Of a DNA stretch of 37,585 bases, positions 9,307-17,830 are shown in pieces. Numbering within the stretch: position 1 is the stretch's first letter; the number at the start of each line of letters is the position of its first letter. The notes below the pieces were generated by a model. That model was not told where the DNA came from, did not search any database, and worked only from the letters and a program-made list of their open reading frames with translations. The stretch is from Natronococcus jeotgali DSM 18795 (GTDB taxonomy: Archaea > Halobacteriota > Halobacteria > Halobacteriales > Natrialbaceae). A program made the position numbers and the translations under genes. The stretch covers positions 4,305 to 41,889 of the forward strand of contig NZ_AOIA01000019.1 in assembly GCF_000337695.1 (NCBI RefSeq). The letters are read 5' to 3'.

Positions 9307-10308
9307 TCAGGCAGCACCTCCGCCTTCGCCCTCGATGTTCGGATCCAGCGAGTCCCGGAGCCAGTCACCGAGGAGGTTGATACTGATCACCGCGAGCACG
9401 ATACCGACGCCGGGAATCGTCGAGATCCACCAGTTCTGCCGGAGGTACTCCTGTCCCTGCTGGATCTCGTAGCCCCACGAGAGGGTCGTCCCGGAGAAGC
9501 CCAGAAACGACAGCGAGCTCTCGAGGAGGATGACCGAGGCGACCTGGATCGTCGCGAGGACGATCACCGGGGTCAGGCTGTTCGGCAGCACGTGTTTGAA
9601 CAGGATCGTCGCGTCGCTCGCGCCGAGGCTGCGCGCGGCCGTGACGTACTCCTCGTTGCGGATCGCCATCGCTTCGCCGCGGGCGACCCGGGCGAACCAG
9701 ACCCAGGTGACGAGCCCGACGACGAGGGTCACCGTCCCCGGAAGCGGCGTCGAGGACGGCATCCCCTCGGCGAGGCCGGCCGCGACGAACGGATCGGGGA
9801 TCGACACCGTCATCGAGCCGAAGACGCCGACCAGCGCGAGCGCCAACACGAGCGACGGAAACGCGAGCATGACGTCGGCGACCCGCATCATGGCGTCGTC
9901 GATCCGACCGCCGAAGTACCCCGAGATCAGCCCGAAGGGGACGCCCATGATCACTGCGATCCCGGTTCCGAGCGTCCCGACCAGCAGCGAGGTTCGCGCG
10001 CCGTACAGGAGCCGCGAGAAGACGTCCTGCCCGACGTTGTTCGTCCCGAGGAGGTGCTCGCTCGAGGGCTCGACCTCGATCGACTGTCGCTCGCCGTCGA
10101 CGACCTCGTAGGATTCGGCGGTCGTTCCCATCGGCGGGTAGGAGGTCCCGTCGTCGAAGTAGCCCGTCGTGTTGGGGTTGTGGGTCGCGAGGACGGGCGC
10201 GAACAGCGCCATCAGCAGGATGGCCGTGAGGACGACGAGTCCGATCTTCGGCAGCAGGTTCCGCCGGAACTCCGCTTTCAGGTTGGACGCGACTCGATCC
10301 GAGATCAT
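9307..10308 (-). CDS. Peptide-type ABC importer permease (DppC class)
   Basis: The inner permease has 333 residues from ATG 10308, which overlaps the preceding permease stop (ATGA). An N-terminal helix KIGLVVLTAILLMALFAPVLA is followed by a roughly 55-residue extracytoplasmic segment with EPSSEHLLGTNNVGQDVFSRLLYGARTSL, the DppC hallmark. The binding-protein-dependent transport domain follows, with the EAA loop YVTAARSLGASDATILFKHVLPN that contacts the ATPase. A longer open frame to 10764 exists, but its first 150 residues are Arg/Asp-rich antisense-like sequence inside the preceding gene. Confidence 0.95.
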   Translation of the reverse strand: MISDRVASNLKAEFRRNLLPKIGLVVLTAILLMALFAPVLATHNPNTTGYFDDGTSYPPMGTTAESYEVVDGERQSIEVEPSSEHLLGTNNVGQDVFSRLLYGARTSLLVGTLGTGIAVIMGVPFGLISGYFGGRIDDAMMRVADVMLAFPSLVLALALVGVFGSMTVSIPDPFVAAGLAEGMPSSTPLPGTVTLVVGLVTWVWFARVARGEAMAIRNEEYVTAARSLGASDATILFKHVLPNSLTPVIVLATIQVASVILLESSLSFLGFSGTTLSWGYEIQQGQEYLRQNWWISTIPGVGIVLAVISINLLGDWLRDSLDPNIEGEGGGAA

Positions 10309-11294
10309 TCGTCTAGCACCCGCGGGTTGAGCGTCGCGTAGATCGCGTCGACGCCGATGTTGATGATCACGTAGCTGATACCGACGAAGACGATGATGCC
10401 CTGAATGAGCGGCCAGTCGAGGTTGTTGATCGCGGTGATCAACCGCAGTCCGAGGCCCGGCCAGGAGAAGACCGTCTCCGTGACGACGGCCCCGCCGATC
10501 AGGGTCCCGAGCTGTAACCCCAGCACGGTGATGATCGGAATCATCGTGTTCCGGAGGACGTGTTTGTACCGGATCAGCGTCTCCGGGATTCCCTTCGCTT
10601 CGGTCGCGGTCACGTACGGCTTCCCGTACTCGTCGAGCATCCCGCTTCTGGTCAGCCGGGTGATCAGCGCGGTGAAGTAGGTTCCCAGGGTAACCGCCGG
10701 GAGGGCGATGTGGTGGAGCCAGGTGAGCAGATCCCCCACGTAAAACGTCGTCAAGAACGTCCACAGCGCGTCGTGGAACGCGACGGGGCGTCGCCCTGTG
10801 GGAAAGATATTGAACTCGACGGCCAACAGCAGGATCAGCATGATCCCCAGCCAGAAGTTCGGCGTGCTGATCCCCACCAGCGAGAACGACGTCGCGCCGT
10901 AGTCGGCGGGCTCGTTGCGACGGGTGCCGCTGATGACCCCCAGCGGGATCGCGATCACGAGGGCGACGATCGTCGCCGCGATCGCCAGCTCCAGCGTCGC
11001 GGGAACCCGCTCGATCACCATCGTCGCGACCGGGCGACTCGACTGGTAGGAGTAGCCGAGGTCCCCGACCAGGAGATCGCCGAGGTAGTCGCCGTACTGT
11101 ACGTAGATCGGTTCGTCGAGTCCGAGCTCCTGTCGGATCCGTTCACGGGTCTCGAGGTCGACGGCCGGGTCGACGATCAGGTTGACCGGGTCGCCGGGCG
11201 TGATCGCCCGGAGCCCGAACAGGACCGTCACGACCCCCCAGACGACGAGGATACCCTGCAACGACCGCTTGAGCAAGAATTTTCCGAAAGCCAT
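10305..11294 (-). CDS. Peptide-type ABC importer permease (DppB class)
   Basis: The 329-residue membrane protein begins MAFGKFLLKRSLQGILVVWGVVTVLFGLRAITPGDP, the standard DppB start. It carries the EAA loop YVTATEAKGIPETLIRYKHVLRN and the NTMIPIITVLGLQLGTLIGGAVVTETVFSWPGLG segment typical of the family. It forms the channel with the DppC-type subunit. It lies 110 bases after the binding-protein gene, the only sizeable gap in the operon, and that gap contains a hairpin. Confidence 0.95.
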   Translation of the reverse strand: MAFGKFLLKRSLQGILVVWGVVTVLFGLRAITPGDPVNLIVDPAVDLETRERIRQELGLDEPIYVQYGDYLGDLLVGDLGYSYQSSRPVATMVIERVPATLELAIAATIVALVIAIPLGVISGTRRNEPADYGATSFSLVGISTPNFWLGIMLILLLAVEFNIFPTGRRPVAFHDALWTFLTTFYVGDLLTWLHHIALPAVTLGTYFTALITRLTRSGMLDEYGKPYVTATEAKGIPETLIRYKHVLRNTMIPIITVLGLQLGTLIGGAVVTETVFSWPGLGLRLITAINNLDWPLIQGIIVFVGISYVIINIGVDAIYATLNPRVLDE

Positions 11295-11320
11295 TGGTGT
11301 GTCGATCGAACGCTGTCAGA

Positions 11321-11370
11321 CGTTCCGGTAGCCGAATTTTTTGCCGGAAGTACGTGATTCTTCCGGAACG
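11321..11370. promoter_or_regulatory. Nested inverted repeats between binding-protein and permease genes
   Basis: CGTTCCGG (11321-11328) pairs perfectly with CCGGAACG (11363-11370). Inside it, CCGGAAG (11344-11350) pairs with CTTCCGG (11360-11366) around a 9-base loop. On the transcribed minus strand no U-run follows, only an A-run, so it is not a classical terminator. It may be an RNA stability or processing element setting higher binding-protein levels. That role is inferred. Confidence 0.5.
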
Positions 11371-11404
11371 ATGATTCGAAACCGATTCCGCCGCGGCCGA
11401 ACGG

Positions 11405-12973
11405 TCAGTTGATCTCCCAGAGGTAGATGCTCTCGTCGGTTCGGGGCTCCCACTCGAGGTCCTCACGGACCCCGTAGACGCTGTCCTGGGAGTGGAGGAA
11501 CACCCACGGCGCCTCCTCCCGGAGTTGGGCGTTGATCTCCTGGAGTTGCTGTTCGCGCTCGCTTTCGTCCTCGATCGTCTGGCTCTCGAGGATCATCTCG
11601 GAGATCTCCTGGTTGCGAAGCGTCTCCAGGGCGGCATCCTCGGTGAAAAACGGCGCAAGCCCGTAGTCGGAGTCACCGGTGATGACGCCCCAGCCGATGA
11701 GGAAAAACGGCATCTCCTCGTCGTCGTAGCCGGCGCTGTTCGCGTCGGAGATGTCCGGGAACGGCGCGGTGTTGAACTCGCAGCTGACGTTCTCGAGCTG
11801 GTCGATCTGGTCGGCGGCCATCTGGGCGACGTCGGCGTCGTTTAAGTACCGCCCCTCCGGGGAGTACAGCGTGATCTCGGCGCCCGCGTAGCCGCTTTCC
11901 TCGACCAGCTGCTCGGCCTGCTCGACGTCCTGCTGGTAGGGGTCGAGGTCGGGGTTGTAGCCGAAGACGCCCTCCGGAATCGGCTGGCTCATCGGAGCGC
12001 CGTACCCGCCCAGCGCGTTCGAGATGATGCCCTCGTTGTCGACGGCGTAGTTCATCGCCCGTCGGAACTCGGTGCTATCGAACGGTTCGACCCCGGATTT
12101 CATCACGAGGAAGACGTTTCGAAGGCTGGTCTCCTCGCGGATCTCGACGCCGTCCGCGTCGTCGATCCCCGGAACGTCCTCGGGGATGATGTTGTCGACG
12201 ATGTCGCTCTCGCCGGTTTCCAGCGCATTGGCCCGACCGCTCGACTCGCCGTCCGCGTTGAAGACGACCCGCTCGAGGGTCGTCTCCTCGCCCCAGTAGT
12301 CGTCGAACGGCTCGAGGACGACCTGGACGTCCGGCTCGTACTCGACGACCTCGTACGGTCCCGTCCCGTTGAACGCGTCCGCGCTGTCGCCGGCGACGGG
12401 TTGCTCTCGCTCCTCGATCCAGGCCTGGTTGACCACGCGGCCGTAGTTGGCGTACTCGTACTCCGCCAGCGACGGCGCGACCTCGTGCTCGAGGAGGACG
12501 GTCGTATCGTCGACGGCCTCGGCGTTGTCGATCGACCCCAGTCCGGCGGCCTGGTCGCTCTCGATGCCGACCTCGGGATCGATCATCCGGTTGAACGTGT
12601 AGGCGACGTCCTCGGCGGTCATCTCGTCGCCGTTGTGGAAGACGACGTCGTCCCGAAGCGTGAGTTCGGCACCGTCGTCGGTGTCCTCCCAGTCCTCGAC
12701 GACGCGGGGTTCGAACTCGAACTCCGGCGTGACGTTGAAAAGCGGCTCGTAGACGGGGTCGAGGACGTTGAAGTACGGCCCCGTGATGTGGTCGTTGGGG
12801 TCCGGGTTCTCGATGATCTCTCCCTGCGTGATCACGATCTCCTCGGTCCCCTCGCCCTCGTTCGGATCGTCGAGACAGCCGGCGATAGCACCCAGTCCAG
12901 TCGTCGTACCGATGATCCCGGCGGCTTTCAGCACGGATCGCCGACCGGCATTCAGGTTGTCAGCACCCTCCAT
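11405..12973 (-). CDS. Substrate-binding lipoprotein of peptide-type ABC importer (SBP family 5)
   Basis: The 522-residue protein opens with a twin-arginine signal RRSVLKAAG (residues 11-19), a hydrophobic core and the lipobox AIAGC with Cys33, so it is exported folded by Tat and lipid-anchored, the usual arrangement in haloarchaea. The mature chain shows family-5 motifs: FNVLDPVYEPLF, a W-D-GAELTLRDDVVFHNGDEMTAEDVAYTFNR block, and FRRAMNYAVDNEGI. It captures peptides, or possibly sugars or nickel, for the adjacent permeases. The substrate is not readable. A TATA box at 12997-13004 places the transcript start at or next to the ATG. It is the first gene of the operon. Confidence 0.95.
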   Translation of the reverse strand: MEGADNLNAGRRSVLKAAGIIGTTTGLGAIAGCLDDPNEGEGTEEIVITQGEIIENPDPNDHITGPYFNVLDPVYEPLFNVTPEFEFEPRVVEDWEDTDDGAELTLRDDVVFHNGDEMTAEDVAYTFNRMIDPEVGIESDQAAGLGSIDNAEAVDDTTVLLEHEVAPSLAEYEYANYGRVVNQAWIEEREQPVAGDSADAFNGTGPYEVVEYEPDVQVVLEPFDDYWGEETTLERVVFNADGESSGRANALETGESDIVDNIIPEDVPGIDDADGVEIREETSLRNVFLVMKSGVEPFDSTEFRRAMNYAVDNEGIISNALGGYGAPMSQPIPEGVFGYNPDLDPYQQDVEQAEQLVEESGYAGAEITLYSPEGRYLNDADVAQMAADQIDQLENVSCEFNTAPFPDISDANSAGYDDEEMPFFLIGWGVITGDSDYGLAPFFTEDAALETLRNQEISEMILESQTIEDESEREQQLQEINAQLREEAPWVFLHSQDSVYGVREDLEWEPRTDESIYLWEIN

Positions 12974-12996
12974 ACCCTATGGAGTAGGAGTATCCA

Positions 12997-13004
12997 TTAT
13001 AAAT
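12997..13004 (-). promoter_or_regulatory. TATA box of the ABC importer operon
   Basis: Minus-strand ATTTATAA lies 24-31 bases before ATG 12973 in an A/T-rich patch. It is a clear archaeal TATA element for a leaderless operon transcript. Confidence 0.75.
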
Positions 13005-13060
13005 ATTGATTATTCGCCGTGGGATTTCGAGGGAGATCCGTTGAGGTCTCGACAGTAGTA

Positions 13061-13086
13061 TACAACACGGTACAACTTCTTACAAC
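13061..13086. promoter_or_regulatory. Three TACAAC repeats at exact 10-bp spacing
   Basis: TACAAC occurs at 13061, 13071 and 13081, one per helical turn, in the divergent spacer between the ABC operon promoter and the RNase H gene. Same-face repeats suggest cooperative binding by a regulator of one or both promoters. Confidence 0.55.
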
Positions 13087-13138
13087 CTCGACGGTTCCGA
13101 CGGCGATCGAACGCTCTCTCGAGGTGCAATCGCCCACA

Positions 13139-13146
13139 AGTTTAAG
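13139..13146 (+). promoter_or_regulatory. TATA-like box of the RNase H gene
   Basis: AGTTTAAG lies 25-32 bases before ATG 13171, the spacing of a leaderless haloarchaeal promoter. Confidence 0.55.
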
Positions 13147-13170
13147 TGAGCTAGATCACCTACTCCGGAT

Positions 13171-13809
13171 ATGGCCGCTCACGGCCGGTCTGCCCTGCGG
13201 GACCTGTTCGACGAGTCGCCCACCCCTCACATCGCCCACCCTCCGCGTACCCACCATCGGGACTTCTACGTCGCCACCGACGGGTCGTTCCGAGATTCCG
13301 GTGGCGGGCTGGGCGCCGTCATCGAAACGCGCGACGGCACCCGGGTCGCCCGGATCGCGACCGCGGACGCCCCGCCGGACAACAACGTCGCCGAGTACCG
13401 TGCGTTACACCTCGGGCTCGACGTTCTGGCGGCTCGGGCGCCGCCGGACGCCCGCGTGGGCGTTCTCGTCGACCACGACGCGCTCGCCAGCAACGTCAAC
13501 AACGCCGTCCTCGCCACCGGTCATCCGGATCGGAAGCCGCCCCGGCCGATCTCGGTACCGTCGGCGACGCGGTACCACTGGCGGGGGATCCAGGCTCGGC
13601 TCAACGGATTCGAGGAGATCCGGGCCGCCCGGATCGACAGCGACCAGAACCCCGCCCACCCGCTCGCGAACGCGCCGGCTCGGTACCAACACGTCAACCG
13701 GGAGGCCGACCGCTGCGTCCTGCCGGACCCCCCGGAGCCGACCGCGCCCGCCGAGTTTCCGCCGCCGTCGCGAGCCGATCGCAACGGCGGCGGCCGGGCC
13801 TCGGACTGA
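13171..13809 (+). CDS. rnhA: RNase HI-family protein
   Basis: Type 1 RNase H cuts the RNA strand of RNA-DNA hybrids. The 212 residues include the four expected acidic catalytic residues: D37 in ATDGSF, E75 in NNVAEYRAL, D103 in VDHDALAS, and D180 in VNREADRCV. The Gly-rich GGGLGAVI strand after D37 is also typical. An N-terminal extension of about 30 residues and a Pro/Arg-rich C-terminal tail after 185 are additions to the core. A loop with RKPPRPISVPSATRYHWRGI replaces the usual handle region. It stands alone on the plus strand with TTTTT shortly after the stop. The specificity (hybrid versus other substrates) is not certain. Confidence 0.85.
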   Translation: MAAHGRSALRDLFDESPTPHIAHPPRTHHRDFYVATDGSFRDSGGGLGAVIETRDGTRVARIATADAPPDNNVAEYRALHLGLDVLAARAPPDARVGVLVDHDALASNVNNAVLATGHPDRKPPRPISVPSATRYHWRGIQARLNGFEEIRAARIDSDQNPAHPLANAPARYQHVNREADRCVLPDPPEPTAPAEFPPPSRADRNGGGRASD

Positions 13810-13860
13810 GGCCGGCCGGAACCGCCACCGTTTTTCCGTCGCTCCAGAGAGTCGTGTGCG

Positions 13861-14313
13861 ATGAGCCTTCGCGTCGCCGTCGCGGCCCCCTTCGTCCAGC
13901 ACGGAACCGACCGGTTGCAGGAAAACGCCGTCGTCGTCGCGCTCTCGCTGGACCGCGACTGGTTCTCGCCCGACCAGGCCAAGCGGCTGATCGACGTCGC
14001 GACCCGCGAGGGGCTGGTGACCCGCGAGGACGGCGAACTCGTCGCCGCCTTCGATCCGGCCGCGGTGACGATTCCCGAGGAGTTCGTCCCCGACGAGGAC
14101 CTCCTGCGGGAGCGCTCGGCGTTCGAACGGGTCCTCGACGCGCTCGTCGCCGAAGGCGTCGAGAAACAGGAGGCCGTCGGGGCGATCAACGCGCTCCAGG
14201 GCGAACTGGGCCTGACCATCGAGGCCGCGGCGGTCGTCTACGCTCGCCGGGAGGGGATCGACGTCGACGACCTCGTCCCGGTCGCCCGCTCGGCGCTGAT
14301 CGAAGAGCGTTAG
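13861..14313 (+). CDS. DUF2240 family protein
   Basis: The 150-residue protein matches the archaeal DUF2240 pattern: MSLRVAVAAPFVQHGTDRLQENAVVVALSLDRDWFSPDQAKRLI at the start, a winged-helix-like middle (VATREGLVTREDGELVAAFDP), and a helical C-terminus with VEKQEAVGAINALQGELGLTIEAAAVVYAR. The function of the family is unknown. The helix-turn-helix character suggests nucleic-acid binding, which is inference. The next gene begins 23 bases later on the same strand and is probably co-transcribed. Confidence 0.85.
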   Translation: MSLRVAVAAPFVQHGTDRLQENAVVVALSLDRDWFSPDQAKRLIDVATREGLVTREDGELVAAFDPAAVTIPEEFVPDEDLLRERSAFERVLDALVAEGVEKQEAVGAINALQGELGLTIEAAAVVYARREGIDVDDLVPVARSALIEER

Positions 14314-14336
14314 GTCGCCGCCGACCGATTCCGCGT

Positions 14337-14711
14337 ATGGTCGAAGACCGGATCACCGACGGTCGGCGGATCGCCGAACTGCTCGCCTCGGAGCTCGACG
14401 GCCGGGACGACGGCCCCCTCGAGACCGTCGCCGTCGTCGACGCCGACCGCGGCGTCGAGCCGTCCACTGACGGCGAGCGCGCGTACGATATCGTCGCCGC
14501 CGCCGAGCCGCTCGCGCGCGCGTTCGTCCACCCCGATCGGGTTCGCCTCGAGTTCGAGCGCGGATGCGAACTCGCGGCCGAGGCCGCTGGCGACCGCGGG
14601 CTTCGGGTACGGCCGACGGCGACCGCGCCGCCGAAGACGCTGGTGTTCGTCGAGAGCGGCGCCGCGGTCAAGCGGGCGAGCGATGCCGTCGCCGCCGTCG
14701 TCGAGAACTGA
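14337..14711 (+). CDS. Haloarchaeal conserved-type hypothetical protein
   Basis: The 124-residue protein starts MVEDRITDGRRIAELLASEL and is acidic. It mixes helices with a mid-segment GERAYDIVAAAEPLARAFVHPDRVRLEF and ends with PPKTLVFVESGAAVKRASDAVAAVVEN. I do not recognise its family. A longer frame open from 13854 reads antisense-like Arg-rich sequence through the DUF2240 gene, so the start is placed at ATG 14337, just after that gene. Co-transcription with the DUF2240 gene is likely. Confidence 0.75.
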   Translation: MVEDRITDGRRIAELLASELDGRDDGPLETVAVVDADRGVEPSTDGERAYDIVAAAEPLARAFVHPDRVRLEFERGCELAAEAAGDRGLRVRPTATAPPKTLVFVESGAAVKRASDAVAAVVEN

Positions 14712-14731
14712 GTCGTTCGTCGCTTCCGAGA

Positions 14732-15409
14732 CTACGGGTCGAGCGCCGACCCCTCGAGTTCGGCGACCGCCGCGGGGACGGCCGTCGCGACGGTCTCTTG
14801 GCGGACGTGGGCCGCGGCCCGCGGATCGGGATCGGGACCGTCCTCGAGGAGGACCTGGATCGCGGTCATCCCGGCGTCGGTCGCACCCTCGACGTCGGCT
14901 TCGACCTCGTCGCCGACGTACACCGCGCGCTCGGGGTCGACGCCGAGCTCGTCGGCGATCGCCTCGAAGGCGCGGACGTCGGGCTTGCCGGCCTCGAGTT
15001 CGCCGGTGACCAGCGCCGCGTCGAAGGCCTCCTCCCAGCCCAGCGTCCGGAGTTTGTCCCGCTGGGCGAGGACGGGGCCGTTCGTCAACAGTCCGATCCG
15101 GTAGCGCTCGCCCAGCTCCGTAAGCATCGACTCGACGCCGGGCAGCGCCCGAAGGTCGGCCGCGATCTCGTCGCGGTAGGCTTCGGCGAGCTCGGCCGGC
15201 TCGGCCTCGGTGTCCCGGTTCTCGAGCAGCTCCGCGAAGATCGGCTCCCGGGTCTCGCCGGTGAGGTTTCGTCGGTGGGCCTCGAGGTAGTCGGCCCGCG
15301 AGAGGTCGGGCGCCCCGGCGGCGTCCGCCGCAGCCTCGAGGATCGTCGTTCGGTCCCGCCGGGGGACCGCGAGCGTGTAATCGAGGTCGAAGACGACCGC
15401 CTGTGGCAT
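14732..15409 (-). CDS. HAD-family hydrolase
   Basis: The 225-residue phosphatase-like protein has all four HAD motifs: I FDLDYT (nucleophile D8, acid D10), II LLTNG, III Lys in LEAGKPD, and IV GDEVEADV with the metal-binding aspartates. The helical cap between motifs I and II is of the size seen in the phosphoglycolate phosphatase/haloacid dehalogenase group. The substrate cannot be determined. It converges on the 14337 gene with 20 bases between stops and lies upstream of no obvious partner. A second HAD enzyme of similar design is at 26103-26783. Confidence 0.9.
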   Translation of the reverse strand: MPQAVVFDLDYTLAVPRRDRTTILEAAADAAGAPDLSRADYLEAHRRNLTGETREPIFAELLENRDTEAEPAELAEAYRDEIAADLRALPGVESMLTELGERYRIGLLTNGPVLAQRDKLRTLGWEEAFDAALVTGELEAGKPDVRAFEAIADELGVDPERAVYVGDEVEADVEGATDAGMTAIQVLLEDGPDPDPRAAAHVRQETVATAVPAAVAELEGSALDP

Positions 15410-15482
15410 GAGCGCAGGAAGGGAACGAACGCGTTTGAACCTATTGTTTCCGAGCTGATACGCCGGCCGGAGCGGGATCGGA

Positions 15483-16760
15483 CTAGTCGTCGGTCGCGCT
15501 CGGGGTCGGTCCCAAGGCCGTAAGCCGCGGGACGACGACGGCCTCGATCCGATCGGAGTACTGCATGAGCGTCGTTCCCAGGATGCTCATCAGGAGGACG
15601 TAGCCGACCGAGAAGGCGTAGATCGTCTCGGCGGTTCCCTCGGCGAGACCCGTCCCCGCGCCGGCGAGGGCGATACTCGCGATGATCAGCGAGAACTCGC
15701 CGCGGGTCGTCATACCGAGCCCGACCCGCACCGAGTGTCGCTCGTCGAGATCGTACGCTCGACCGCCGAGGTAGCCGCTGATCAGCTTCGAGGGGGCCGT
15801 CAGCGCGACCGCCAGCGCGATCAGTCCGAGCACGTCGGGAAACAGCGTCGGATCGGTGACCAGTCCGATCCAGAAGAAGAACACGGCGGCAAACGTGTCC
15901 CGGATCGGCTCGAGCAAGTTCTCGAGGTCGTGGACGTGATCGGTCGAGGAGAAGGCCATCCCGACGAAGAACGCGGCGACGGCCTCGCTGACCCCGAGCG
16001 CGAGCGCCGCGCCCGCGACGAGGACGGTGATCCCGATCGCGCGCAACACGACGAATTCGTTGGAATCGGTCTCGAGGCTGCGCTGGAACCAGGCGGTGCC
16101 CAGGTACACCGCGACCAGCAGGGCGAGGATGAACCCGATCGCGACGCCGATCTGGCCCAGCGCCTCGCCGACGTCGCCGCCGCCGAGTACGAGCGCGGAG
16201 GCGACCGCCAGGTAGACGGCGATAAAGAGGTCCTCGTAGACGAGGGTGCCGAGTATCGGGTCGGCCTCGTCGTTGGCGATCCAGCCCAGATCGATCAGCG
16301 ACTTCGTGATGATCGCGCTCGAGGAGATGTAGACGATCCCGGCGGTCAGGAGGGCCGGCAGGAAGGATCCGAAGATCGCGTACCCGAGCGCCAGCCCGAT
16401 CCCGAAGTTGATGGCGAGGTCCCAGGTTCCGGCCCGTCCGATGCGGCTCCTGGCCTCGATCAGGCGGTTCAGGTTGAACTCGAGCCCCAGGAAAAACAGC
16501 AGGAAGACGATTCCGAGTTCGGCGCCGACGTAGACGAAATCGGTCTCGGCGAGCGCGAGCGCGGAGCCGTGGGGGACGATCTCGGTACCCAGAAGCGCCG
16601 GGAAGTCGATCCGTCCGAGCACGTACTCGCCGCTGGCCATCCCGACGAGGATGTAGAAGGGGATGACCGACTGCCCGATCCGGTTCGCGACCACGCCCGC
16701 CAGCGCGACGGCCGCGAACAGCACCCCGACGTCGATCAGCGCGGTCGATTCAGCAGCCAC
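15483..16760 (-). CDS. khtU: KhtU-like K+/H+ antiporter (CPA2 family)
   Basis: The 425-residue membrane protein has about 12-13 helices and the monovalent cation:proton antiporter-2 fold. Family hallmarks are LGIVFLLFFLGLEFNLNRL, YISSSAIITKSLIDLGW, the paired ILGTLVYEDLFIA ion-site segment, and GLGMTTRGEFSLIIASIAL. It lacks the C-terminal RCK domain of KefB/C. That job falls to the TrkA-C protein encoded just upstream (36-base gap), the same two-gene arrangement as bacterial khtTU. The start is GTG 16760. It likely exchanges K+ or Na+ for H+ and lowers cytoplasmic pH under stress. Ion choice is inference. Confidence 0.88.
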   Translation of the reverse strand: MAAESTALIDVGVLFAAVALAGVVANRIGQSVIPFYILVGMASGEYVLGRIDFPALLGTEIVPHGSALALAETDFVYVGAELGIVFLLFFLGLEFNLNRLIEARSRIGRAGTWDLAINFGIGLALGYAIFGSFLPALLTAGIVYISSSAIITKSLIDLGWIANDEADPILGTLVYEDLFIAVYLAVASALVLGGGDVGEALGQIGVAIGFILALLVAVYLGTAWFQRSLETDSNEFVVLRAIGITVLVAGAALALGVSEAVAAFFVGMAFSSTDHVHDLENLLEPIRDTFAAVFFFWIGLVTDPTLFPDVLGLIALAVALTAPSKLISGYLGGRAYDLDERHSVRVGLGMTTRGEFSLIIASIALAGAGTGLAEGTAETIYAFSVGYVLLMSILGTTLMQYSDRIEAVVVPRLTALGPTPSATDD

Positions 16761-16796
16761 TCAGGATCACCTCCGACGACTCCGACATCGGTCGAA

Positions 16797-17288
16797 TCAG
16801 GCCCCGTCATCGCCCAGCAGCGCCTCGAACTCGGTGCAGTCCTCGCGCTCGCCGACGACGACGAGCGTGTCGCCGGCCTCGATGACCGTCTCGGGGGTCG
16901 GGGGCGTGATCACCTCGTCGTCGCGCTGGATCGCGACGACGGAGACGCCCGTTCGCTCCCGGATCCGGGAGTCGCCGATGGTCTGACCGGCGATCTCGGC
17001 GTTCCGGGCGACGCCGTACCACTCGAGGAAGGTCCCGTCGGTAAACATCGTCTCGACCCGATCGGTCCTGACGGGCTGGAAGTACGCGCCCTCGAGGATC
17101 GTCCCGACCTTGCGGGCGAGCCGATCCGAGAGCTCGAACAGCTTGTCGCTGTCTGCGCCCTCGCGTTCCTTGTGGTAGACCTCCCGCTTGCCGGTGTTGT
17201 GCGTTACGATGACGAGGCGCTCGTCGCCCTCGAGTTCGACCTCGAACTTCTTTCCGACGCCCGGAAGATCACTCTCGTAGATGGTCAT
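16797..17288 (-). CDS. khtT: KhtT-like TrkA-C regulatory subunit
   Basis: The 163-residue soluble protein starts MTIYESDLPGVGKKFEVEL, very close in pattern to KhtT of Bacillus. An N-terminal domain (about 1-75) is followed by an RCK_C/TrkA-C domain (about 80-160) with TIGDSRIRERTGVSVVAIQRDDEVITPPTPETVIEAGDTLVVVGE. In bacteria KhtT gates the KhtU antiporter in response to nucleotides (c-di-AMP for some) and pH. The haloarchaeal ligand is unknown. It lies directly upstream of khtU on the same strand. Confidence 0.9.
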   Translation of the reverse strand: MTIYESDLPGVGKKFEVELEGDERLVIVTHNTGKREVYHKEREGADSDKLFELSDRLARKVGTILEGAYFQPVRTDRVETMFTDGTFLEWYGVARNAEIAGQTIGDSRIRERTGVSVVAIQRDDEVITPPTPETVIEAGDTLVVVGEREDCTEFEALLGDDGA

Positions 17289-17375
17289 ACGGGAACGTGG
17301 GCACCGGTAACTATTAAAGGACCTGACGCCCGACGTCGGGACCGCCCCCGTCGGGATCGATCGACCGAATCGGCC

Positions 17376-17744
17376 CTACTCCGCGAGCCCCTCGATGAGG
17401 AACTCCGCCGACGAGAGGTTCGTCGCGATTGCCGTGTCGTGGACGTCACAGATCCGAAGCAGCGCGGAGATGTCGGGCTCGTGGGGCTGGGCCCGCAGCG
17501 GGTCCCGGAGGAAGACGATCCCGTCGAGTCTGTCTTGGGCGACCTCCGAGCCGATCATCAGGTCCCCGCCGAGCGGGCCCGACTCCTTGCGCTCGATCTC
17601 GAGGTCGGTCTCCTCCATCAGCCGTTTCCCGGTCGTTCCGGTCGCGATCAGCTCGTACTCCCGGAGCTGGGTCTCGTGAGTCTGCGCGAACTCGATGAGG
17701 TCGGCTTTCTTCTCGTCGTGGGCGATGAGCGCGACGCGGGTCAT
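17376..17744 (-). CDS. mgsA: Methylglyoxal synthase
   Basis: The enzyme converts dihydroxyacetone phosphate to methylglyoxal and phosphate, a bypass that relieves phosphate limitation but makes a toxic aldehyde. All expected motifs are present in 122 residues: ALIAHD (H9), ATGTTGK (35-40), SGPLGGD with the catalytic Asp at 61, FLRDPL (D81), PHEPD (H88, D91), ALLRICDVH and ATN. The C-terminus is shorter than E. coli MgsA (152), as in many short-form homologues. It lies 87 bases upstream of khtT on the same strand and 86 bases from a divergent VOC gene. Minus-strand TTATGG near 17767-17774 may be its TATA box. Confidence 0.95.
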   Translation of the reverse strand: MTRVALIAHDEKKADLIEFAQTHETQLREYELIATGTTGKRLMEETDLEIERKESGPLGGDLMIGSEVAQDRLDGIVFLRDPLRAQPHEPDISALLRICDVHDTAIATNLSSAEFLIEGLAE

Positions 17745-17830
17745 AGGTCGATATCGTCGCAGGGGACCATAACACTGGCCGAACCGCGGCGAACGGAAGC
17801 GCTTTTGGGACCCGTCGCACGAACGACACC

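Noticed and set aside
9307-10764. 485-residue version of the DppC-type permease
   Set aside because: Its first 150 residues lie inside the DppB gene and lack family similarity. ATG 10308 gives the normal N-terminus.
11344-11366. Rho-independent-like terminator after the binding-protein gene
   Set aside because: The hairpin is followed by A residues, not U, on the transcribed strand.
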